Assembly (NCBI RefSeq): GCF_000619945.1
Contig: NZ_JHVC01000009.1
Location: forward strand, 62,001 to 126,000
Length of the DNA: 64,000 nt
Source: Clostridium lundense DSM 17049
Lineage (GTDB): Bacteria > Bacillota > Clostridia > Clostridiales > Clostridiaceae
Reading direction: 5' to 3'
Part shown: positions 1 to 6,308 of the stretch, one piece after another
Numbering within the stretch: position 1 is the first letter of the stretch
Layout: every line of letters starts with the position of its first letter
Made by a program: the position numbers and the translations under genes
The notes under the pieces: model-generated
Seen by the model: the letters and a program-made list of their open reading frames with translations, nothing else
What the model was told of the DNA's origin: nothing
Database searches by the model: none

Positions 1-86
1 CCGGCAGCAGAATCAATAACTCCAGCTACAAAAACTAAAAAATAAAGAACAAGCAACGATTGATTAGAAATTAAAAACGTAAGCAT
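1..86 (-). CDS. TSUP-family permease (TauE/SafE-like), N-terminal fragment cut by window edge
   Basis: Only the first 28 or so codons are inside the window. The reading frame starts at the ATG complementary to 84-86 behind a good AGGAGAT ribosome site (about 94-100). The visible peptide is a hydrophobic segment ending in VAGVIDSAAG, which matches the start of TSUP (sulfite exporter TauE/SafE) permeases, where an AG-x-ID-x-x-x-G motif sits in the first membrane helix. These proteins move small anions such as sulfite, sulfoacetate or related organosulfur compounds across the membrane; the substrate cannot be told here. A LysR gene lies just upstream on the same strand and may control it. The assignment rests on one short motif. 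Confidence 0.6.
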   Translation of the reverse strand, partial: MLTFLISNQSLLVLYFLVFVAGVIDSAA

Positions 87-191
87 AAACAATATCTCCT
101 TAAATAATATCTTCTGTCTTTTTCTTAATAGTATCACATCAAATTACTATAATCCAATTCATATAACTATATAACTATTATATAAATTTAA

Positions 192-210
192 TTATACTTA
201 GAAAGTATAA
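192..210. promoter_or_regulatory. Perfect 19-bp dyad between LysR gene and TSUP gene
   Basis: TTATACTT and AAGTATAA flank a 3-base AGA centre, giving a perfect inverted repeat. It lies 106-124 bases upstream of the TSUP start and just beyond the LysR stop codon. LysR regulators bind short interrupted dyads, so this is a plausible operator for the TSUP gene. A weak hairpin at the LysR 3' end is the alternative; there is no T-run. Confidence 0.35.
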
Positions 211-247
211 CAGTGTTTGAGGTAAGGTTTATGTATACTAGTATTTA

Positions 248-1144
248 TTAGTGAGCCTCTATTTTAAACATTTCTGCTGTCATATCTAATATAGCTTTTA
301 ATGCTGGGGATATCCATTTGTTTTTATGATAAATCACTTGAGCTGAAGTATAGAATTTTGGTCCGTTATATTTTATTTCAACTAATTCTCCACTTCCTAT
401 CTCTTTTTCAACTGCAATACGTGGTAGAAAGGAGATTCCAAAACCGCTAATAACATACTGTTTTATAGCTTCTATGCTTTCCAATTCAAAAATAGAATTT
501 GGAGTTACATTAATGCTTGACAAAAACTCTTCAAAACTAGCTCTATAACTGCATCCCCTTTGAGTAAGTACTAGATTTTTTCCTTGAAATTCAACCATAT
601 CAACCATATCTTTTTGAGCTAAAGAGTCAGCATTACTGGAAACTACAGCCAAAGGTTCCCGTAACAAAGTTTTTGATACTATATCTGGATAAACTCTTTC
701 GTTATCCAAAACAAAGCCAACATCTATCTTGTTTTTTCTTATCATATCTGGGAAGTCCTTGCAATTACCAATTTTCAGTTTAACATCTACATTCGGATAA
801 CGACTACAATATTCTTTAAACAAAGTTGGTAATCGGAACACACAGAGAGTCTCAGCTGTAGCAATAGTCAAAGAGCCTGTTGGAATTAATCTCCCTGATA
901 CATTCTGTTTTGCTTCATCACACAAATTTAAAATTTTTTCAGCATAGGATAATAATTTATTTCCTTCCTCAGTTAAACAAACATTTCTACCTAAACGTTC
1001 AAATAACTTACAACCAAATTCACTTTCTAAGGATTTAATTTGATCTGATATGCTAGATTGAGCAAAATTTAGAATCTCTGCTGTCTTACTAAAACTAAGA
1101 GTTTTAGCAACCACTATAAAAGATTTTAATTGCTTAAATTCCAT
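248..1144 (-). CDS. LysR-family transcriptional regulator
   Basis: This is a 298-residue protein of normal LysR length. The N-terminal winged helix-turn-helix (about residues 1-60, with the motif FSKTAEILNFAQSSISDQI) is typical, followed by a two-lobed effector-binding domain. The start is set at 1144, MEFKQLKS, because AAGGAG lies eight bases upstream; the longer frame starting at 1162 would place that ribosome site inside the gene. It is divergent from the iron-sulfur protein gene at 1322 and codirectional with the TSUP permease at 86, so either could be its target. LysR proteins usually regulate a divergent or adjacent gene in response to a small ligand; the ligand is unknown here. Confidence 0.9.
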   Translation of the reverse strand: MEFKQLKSFIVVAKTLSFSKTAEILNFAQSSISDQIKSLESEFGCKLFERLGRNVCLTEEGNKLLSYAEKILNLCDEAKQNVSGRLIPTGSLTIATAETLCVFRLPTLFKEYCSRYPNVDVKLKIGNCKDFPDMIRKNKIDVGFVLDNERVYPDIVSKTLLREPLAVVSSNADSLAQKDMVDMVEFQGKNLVLTQRGCSYRASFEEFLSSINVTPNSIFELESIEAIKQYVISGFGISFLPRIAVEKEIGSGELVEIKYNGPKFYTSAQVIYHKNKWISPALKAILDMTAEMFKIEAH

Positions 1145-1321
1145 AATAACACTCCTTATCACATCTATCTGTATAACCGATTATATTTATAGAAACAATC
1201 CGTTTGTACGATATTGAAATTCATGCTACCATAAAACTAAACTTTTGTATATCATTTTAGATAATAAAATCACGCTTTTCACTAAAGTAAAATATTTATT
1301 TTTAACGAAAGGAGATTTATT

Positions 1322-2431
1322 ATGGAGAAAGTTTATTCAAACAAAAAGAATTGTTCGGGTTGTAGTGCATGTTATAATGCTTGTCCTACAAAGGCAATTA
1401 ATATGAAACCAGATGAAGAGGGATTTTTGTATCCAACTATAGACCAAAATCTATGTATAGATTGCCATAAATGTGTAAATATTTGTCCTTTAATTTGTGA
1501 GGGAAGTTACAGAGAAAAAACTGTGCCAGAATTTTTAGTAGCTAAGCATAAGTCAGAGGAGGTTCTCATGAAATCAACGTCTGGAGTAGCTTTTACAGCA
1601 CTTTCCGATGTTATACTTAGGGAAGGTGGAGTTGTTTATGGAGTTGACTACGATGATGAATTCCATGTGTTGCATAAAAGGGCTGAAACTTTTGAAGATC
1701 GAAATCGAATGAGAATATCTAAGTATGTACAGAGCAATATAGGTAATATTTTTGAACAAATAAAAAAGGACTTAATTAATAAAAGAAAAGTCTTATTTAC
1801 AGGAACGCCTTGTCAAACTGCAGGATTACGTGGATATATGGGTAATTTACCACTTACTGAAAATTTATATGTATGTGATTTGATTTGTCATAGCATTCCA
1901 AGTCCTCTAGTTTGGGAGGATTACAAAAGACTATTGGAAAAAGAGTATGGTGGAAAATTAACCAGTATTCAATTTCGCTCTAAGATAATTGATTGGAGTA
2001 GAGAAAACAGTAACAAAACATTTTTATTTACTACTTCAAATAGTCAAGATATTCATAACGATGAAAGATTTTATAAGCTTTTCTTTGGAGAAAAGACTAT
2101 TATGCGTCCTTCCTGTGAACAATGCCCATTTACAGATATACATCGTGCATCAGATATTACTATTGCAGATTATTGGGGAATTGAGAAGTATGCTCCTGAA
2201 TGGATGGATACAAAAGGAGTATCTGTAATCTTAATTAATAATCGAAAAGGTGCTGAACTTCTAAAAAAATGTAATGAGGAACTGAAATATGAAAAGCGTC
2301 CTAAGGAAGAATCTCTTGCAGAACAACAACGTTTAAGTGAACCTACAAAGTTTCCAGAAAGTCGTAAAAAATTCTGGGAGGATTATAGAAAATATGGTTT
2401 TCAGTATATTATTCAACAATTAAGCAAATAA
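1322..2431 (+). CDS. 4Fe-4S protein of the F420 hydrogenase/dehydrogenase beta-subunit (FrhB-like) family
   Basis: The 369-residue protein begins with two CxxCxxCxxxC ferredoxin motifs (Cys 11/14/17/21 and 45/48/51/55), enough for two [4Fe-4S] clusters. After them comes an FrhB/FdhB-type region with GTPCQTAGLRGY near residue 160 and a C-terminal CEQC...DITIADYWG segment typical of the family. Members are flavin-type oxidoreductase subunits; many stand-alone clostridial copies have no known substrate and are often found with polysaccharide pyruvyl transferase genes, which are absent here. The start follows AAAGGAG at a good distance. It is transcribed divergently from the LysR gene and ends at a hairpin around 2504-2535, so it appears monocistronic. 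The redox role is inferred; the partner is unknown. Confidence 0.8.
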   Translation: MEKVYSNKKNCSGCSACYNACPTKAINMKPDEEGFLYPTIDQNLCIDCHKCVNICPLICEGSYREKTVPEFLVAKHKSEEVLMKSTSGVAFTALSDVILREGGVVYGVDYDDEFHVLHKRAETFEDRNRMRISKYVQSNIGNIFEQIKKDLINKRKVLFTGTPCQTAGLRGYMGNLPLTENLYVCDLICHSIPSPLVWEDYKRLLEKEYGGKLTSIQFRSKIIDWSRENSNKTFLFTTSNSQDIHNDERFYKLFFGEKTIMRPSCEQCPFTDIHRASDITIADYWGIEKYAPEWMDTKGVSVILINNRKGAELLKKCNEELKYEKRPKEESLAEQQRLSEPTKFPESRKKFWEDYRKYGFQYIIQQLSK

Positions 2432-2503
2432 CGCCTTTGAAATTTTGTAAAATTATCTATATATCCAAGAGTATTGAAAAAGTCTCAAATAAATAATATT
2501 AAT

Positions 2504-2535
2504 AAAAGGAGTATCCGTAAAATACTCCTTTATTT
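2504..2535 (+). terminator. Rho-independent terminator after the FrhB-like gene
   Basis: AAAGGAGTAT and ATACTCCTTT form a 10-bp stem with a short loop, followed by a T-rich stretch, about 75 bases after the stop codon at 2431. The T-run is short. Confidence 0.65.
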
Positions 2536-2599
2536 CACAATATAAGAACAAGGCTACAGAAAATATGTGAGGTCATTAAAGAATATAAAAAACATGAAC

Positions 2600-2808
2600 T
2601 TAAATGAGTGAAGGCGTTAGTACAAATAAGACATGATTTGTTTTGTTACTTTTGTTCAAAAATCTGTACCTTATATTTGGAGGAATACGGACAACGTCTC
2701 TTTCATCTAAAAAATATTCCGTACCTTCGATTGACCTTTCATGACCACAGCAATTTCTTCTTTGTCAATGTGTGAGTAGTAAGTTTCTGTAGTGCTTGTA
2801 TGAGCATT
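2600..2808 (-). pseudogene. Decayed cupin-domain gene remnant (frameshifted)
   Basis: Reading the minus strand gives two adjacent pieces in different frames. The first (from about 2808) contains HIDKEEIAVVMKGQ, the second (ending at the TAA at 2600-2602) contains EGTEYFLDERDVVRIPPN followed by a beta-rich tail ending TPSLI. Together they read as the metal-binding core of a small cupin: a histidine-rich beginning, the glycine turn, then the GD-x-v-x-IPP-type second motif. A frameshift near 2725 separates them, and the 5' part of the gene is missing because a stop lies just upstream. No start codon with a ribosome site is present. I read it as a dead remnant; a single sequencing error would not restore the 5' end. 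Confidence 0.55.
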
Positions 2809-2834
2809 TTACTTGCATTAAATCTAGGGAAATT

Positions 2835-3830
2835 CTATTTCTGATTTTTTATCAGTTTTTTTATTTCATTATTTATAACATCAGGAGAAGTATGATGTAT
2901 AGCATGTGTTGAACCTTTAACAACCATTTGCATACTATCTGTAGACCATTTTTTCAAAGCTTCCTGGCTATTTTTCCATTCAGTATCTAAACTATTACTT
3001 TCAGCAGTAAATATTCTAAGTGGTACATTCCCTAAATGATCATTTGCTAAAATGGTTTTTGCACCAGCGCTCTCCATAATACCTTCATCAATAATATTTT
3101 TATTATACATAGTTTTTAAAATCATTCCTAAATATAATTGTTTTAAATTATCAGGTAGGAAATTAAGATTTTTTGAATAGTAATCTGTATGATAAAGTAC
3201 TAACCTTGCTATGCCTGTAGTCTTTAGTAACTTATATTTAAGCACTGTACTATTAGGAACTACTAAACTATTTTTTGCATAAAACTCAGGAGCACCACCA
3301 TCTATTAACACTAACCCAGATACTTCGTTTTTATAAGTTTGTGCAAATCTTATTACTGATAAAGATGCTAATGAATGACCAACTAATATATATGGAGGTT
3401 TTTGCCCTGATTCTATTAGTGAAGTGTGCATTTCCTTTACAATAGAATCTATATCTCTTGTTTTATCTGTTATCTCACTCCACCCATGTCCTGGTCTGTC
3501 ATAAACAACTGTTTTGGTATATTTTGAAATCTCGTTATACAGAGGATACATATCTGCATATGCACTTGGAGTATTCATGCCTGATAAAAAAACTACAGTA
3601 ACATTCCCATCACCTTTGCTGTAAACATTTATTTTATGATTATTTACATCAATCATTTTTCCTACTGGAGTGTAGTTATTAGTATCATTATATTCACCAA
3701 TTTTTTCGTATGAAAAACCAATTAACAAAATAATAACTATACAAATCAAAGCATTAAATACATACTTTCTAAATTTTCTTACATCTATTAGTTTAATTTT
3801 TCTTTTATCTTTTTTTGCTTCTAAATTCAT
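2835..3830 (-). CDS. Membrane-anchored alpha/beta hydrolase
   Basis: The 331-residue protein has a basic N-terminus, one transmembrane helix (about residues 25-40) and then an alpha/beta hydrolase fold. The nucleophile elbow is GHSLA at 151-155, so Ser153 is the likely catalytic serine; the oxyanion-side FLSGMNTPSA and the DRPGHGWS segment are in the expected places, and a late histidine (THAIHH, near 310) can complete the triad. The second elbow glycine is replaced by alanine, which occurs in some members. The start follows GAGGAG. It is predicted to face outward, tethered by its N-terminus. The substrate (ester, lactone or peptide) cannot be predicted. It has no operon partners. Confidence 0.8.
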   Translation of the reverse strand: MNLEAKKDKRKIKLIDVRKFRKYVFNALICIVIILLIGFSYEKIGEYNDTNNYTPVGKMIDVNNHKINVYSKGDGNVTVVFLSGMNTPSAYADMYPLYNEISKYTKTVVYDRPGHGWSEITDKTRDIDSIVKEMHTSLIESGQKPPYILVGHSLASLSVIRFAQTYKNEVSGLVLIDGGAPEFYAKNSLVVPNSTVLKYKLLKTTGIARLVLYHTDYYSKNLNFLPDNLKQLYLGMILKTMYNKNIIDEGIMESAGAKTILANDHLGNVPLRIFTAESNSLDTEWKNSQEALKKWSTDSMQMVVKGSTHAIHHTSPDVINNEIKKLIKNQK

Positions 3831-4079
3831 TTATAAAATCTCCTCTATAATATAACTATTCACAAGTTCATATTGTAAGTATTGCAACAATATCTCATTA
3901 TTCTGATTTTGATAATGGAAATTATATCATAATTTATACATGAAGGATAGTTATCTTGTTGATAAATATGAAATTATTTCATCAATGAACATTGTGATAC
4001 CCAATTTCCAAATAATTACCTATAACCCAAATGAATAGATTGTTACATATAAATTTCAAATCATGGGTATTTACTTATA

Positions 4080-4253
4080 ATGAATCCTAATGTAAAATAT
4101 AATAATGTAAGACTTATTCAAAAGAAACTTATAGAAAAAGGTTATAGTATTGGTAGATGGAATTGTAGAGAAGAGGACTTTGGCGAAGATAATGCAATAG
4201 CTAATGGGATGGAGAGGAGTGTTGAGAACACTCCTTTTTTGGTAATAAAATAA
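4080..4253 (+). other. 57-codon ORF running through a terminator; possible gene remnant
   Basis: An ATG-initiated frame of 57 codons with protein-like composition (for example LIQKKLIEKGYSIGRWNC) lies in the 540-base gap between the hydrolase and DegV genes. It has no convincing ribosome site, and its last dozen codons lie inside a strong terminator hairpin (4215-4240). The most likely reading is the degraded 3' end of a lost gene that kept its terminator. I do not recognise the family. The rest of 3831-4373 shows nothing else except the hairpin at 4350. Confidence 0.25.
4215..4240 (+). terminator. Strong rho-independent terminator
   Basis: AGGAGTGTT, loop GAG, AACACTCCT, then six T residues. 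There is no intact plus-strand gene upstream, so it probably terminated a gene that has been lost (see 4080-4253). Confidence 0.75.
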
Positions 4254-4349
4254 AATTATGATAATATGACTAATTATCAATATGTTATATAAAAAAGATA
4301 GTATAAAAAGAAAGGAAGTGAGTTTTAGTGAGGGGTTGGTACTTACGAT

Positions 4350-4375
4350 ATACTCTCTCACTAAAAAGAGAGTAT
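4350..4375 (+). promoter_or_regulatory. Hairpin overlapping the degV start codon
   Basis: ATACTCTCT (4350-4358) and AGAGAGTAT (4367-4375) are perfect 9-bp arms around an 8-base loop. The right arm contains the only ribosome-site-like sequence (GAGAG) and the first two bases of the ATG at 4374. Folded RNA would hide the start, so it may control translation of the DegV gene, or be an operator in DNA. Confidence 0.45.
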
Positions 4376-5225
4376 GAGAAAATATATTATAGTAACAGAA
4401 AGTGGGGCAGATTTGCCTATAGATTTAGCAAATTTGTATAAAATTCATGTGCTTCCTATGCATGTAATTATGGATGATATAGATTATAAGGATGGTTCTA
4501 TACCAGTAACGGAGGTTTATGATTATTATAATAGAACTAAAAAGATACCAACAACATCAGCTACAAATCCAAATGAATATCAGTGTGCATTTGAAAAGAT
4601 AACAAAAGAAAATCCTGATTGTATTATTATTTACATAGGCTATTCATCTAAAGCATCCTGTACCTATCAAAATGCACTCATTGGTTCTGAGGGCATGAAA
4701 AATATTTATCATATTGATTCTTTAAATGTTTCAGGCGGTGAATCATCCATCATTGTTAAAGCAGCTGCGATAATTGAAAAACACCCAGATATTGAACCAG
4801 ATGATTTAATTAAAAAAATTCAATTCTTTATATCTAGGGCAAGAGTTTCATTTATTCCAGGCAATCTTGAATATCTTAAGGCTGGAGGACGTTTATCCAA
4901 TGCAGCTTATTTGGGTGCAGCTATTTTTAAGATAAAACCACTAATTGAAATTTTGGATGGAAAATTGGTTGCAACTCAAAAGTTTCGTGGTACAATGAGT
5001 CGTATTGCTGAGAAATATTTAAATGAATATCTTGAAAAATACAATTTTCATAAAGAGGAACTTTATTTTCTATATTCTTTGGGACTTGAAGAACAAATAA
5101 AGCATCAGATGGAGAATATTGCAAAGGAAAAAGGTTTCAAAAAAATTATATGGGTTCAAACAGGCTGCGTAATATCAACCCATGGTGGTCCTGGAGCCAT
5201 AGGAATAGCAGGATTTGAAGTTTAA
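4374..5225 (+). CDS. DegV family fatty-acid-binding protein
   Basis: The 283-residue sequence is a full-length DegV protein: N-terminal VTESGADLP, a conserved TSATNP segment near residue 60, and a long C-terminal domain with the FIPGNLEYLKAGGRLS motif. DegV/FakB proteins bind a single fatty acid and, in Firmicutes, present it to the kinase FakA for phosphorylation so it can enter phospholipids. No FakA gene is nearby. An in-frame TAA at 4362 forces the start at 4374. A second, diverged DegV gene lies at 28098-28988. A terminator follows at 5262. Fatty-acid specificity cannot be told from the sequence. Confidence 0.88.
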   Translation: MRKYIIVTESGADLPIDLANLYKIHVLPMHVIMDDIDYKDGSIPVTEVYDYYNRTKKIPTTSATNPNEYQCAFEKITKENPDCIIIYIGYSSKASCTYQNALIGSEGMKNIYHIDSLNVSGGESSIIVKAAAIIEKHPDIEPDDLIKKIQFFISRARVSFIPGNLEYLKAGGRLSNAAYLGAAIFKIKPLIEILDGKLVATQKFRGTMSRIAEKYLNEYLEKYNFHKEELYFLYSLGLEEQIKHQMENIAKEKGFKKIIWVQTGCVISTHGGPGAIGIAGFEV

Positions 5226-5261
5226 TGTTAAAAAAGAATGTTTTACACATAGAAAGTCTAG

Positions 5262-5297
5262 AAGCCAATGTTTAATAATACTAAACATTGGCTTTTA
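5262..5297 (+). terminator. Terminator after degV
   Basis: AAGCCAATGTTTA and TAAACATTGGCTT form a 13-bp perfect stem with a 7-base loop, followed by TT, 37 bases after the DegV stop. Confidence 0.75.
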
Positions 5298-5427
5298 AAT
5301 TTACATCAACTTGATAGATTGATTTAAATTAAGTAAACTAATAAAGCAGCTTGTTGCAAGAGAAATATTAATAAAAGATGATAAGATGTAATATTATAAG
5401 TAGGAAATGGAGTTTATAAAATAAAAT

Positions 5428-6208
5428 ATGAGATTAGATAAATTTTTAGCACAATCAGCTATTGGAAGAAGAAAAGAAGTTAGAATTTATATCAAAGAAG
5501 GTATGATAAAGGTAAATGGAGAAGTGGTAATGGAACCTGCAATGGAAATTAACGAAAATATTGATGTTATTGAATACATTGATAATATAGTTCAGTATAC
5601 AAAGAAAGTATACTATATGTTTAATAAGCCTGCAGGCTTTATTACTGCAAAAAGAGATACAGTTAATAAAACAGTATTTGATTTTTTTCATGATGTTAAC
5701 GTGGATGGGTTATTTCATGCTGGTAGATTAGATAAAGATACAGAAGGATTATTATTATTTACCAATGATGGTGAGTTTGAACATAAATTAATGTATCCGC
5801 AAAAATATGTTGAAAAAATCTATTTTTTTTTGGGCTCTTGGTTCTTTAGAAGAACAAGATATAAAGGCATTAGAGCAGGGAGTTTATATTGGGAAAGGTG
5901 AAATATTAACAAAGCCTGCAAAAATAAAAGTAGACAAGTATGGGACATATGAGGAATTTAAACATGAAATATCTATTGATAATTTAGAGAACATTGATTC
6001 AACACAATACAGCCAGCCTATAGTATCTGGATATCTTACTATTTCCGAGGGACGTAAACATCAGGTTAAACGTATGTTAAAAGCAGTAGGTTGTTATGTG
6101 GTAAGTTTAAAGAGGGTCTCTATTGGAGAATTAATACTAGATGAATCACTAAACAAGGGTGAGTATAGGTCGTTGACAGAAGCAGAAGTTAAAAAGCTAG
6201 TAGGATAA
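5428..6208 (+). pseudogene. RsuA-family 16S rRNA pseudouridine synthase, interrupted by a +1 frameshift in a T9 run
   Basis: Two overlapping frames (5428-5901 and 5807-6208) together give one normal RsuA/RluE-type synthase of about 260 residues. The first part has the S4 RNA-binding domain (MRLDKFLAQSAIG) and the catalytic segment HAGRLDKDTEGLLLFTNDG with the active Asp; the second continues with WALGSLEEQDIKALEQG and the RKHQVKRML motif. The break falls exactly in nine T residues at 5823-5831; eight would keep the frame (KIYFFWALG). So it is a slippage mutation, a sequencing error, or a gene rescued by transcriptional slippage. The enzyme would modify a uridine in 16S rRNA. It stands alone between degV and the RyR gene. 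Confidence 0.8.
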
Positions 6209-6308
6209 TAATAGAAGAAAAATAAAAAATATGGGAAATACTACTTTTTCTTTTCGGCTAATCTAGTATAATATTAAATAGAAATTCAAATGTTATAGGA
6301 GCGTAAAT

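Noticed and set aside
4071..4361. 96-codon minus-strand ORF
   Set aside because: No ribosome site, AT-rich composition, overlaps a plus-strand terminator and hairpin.
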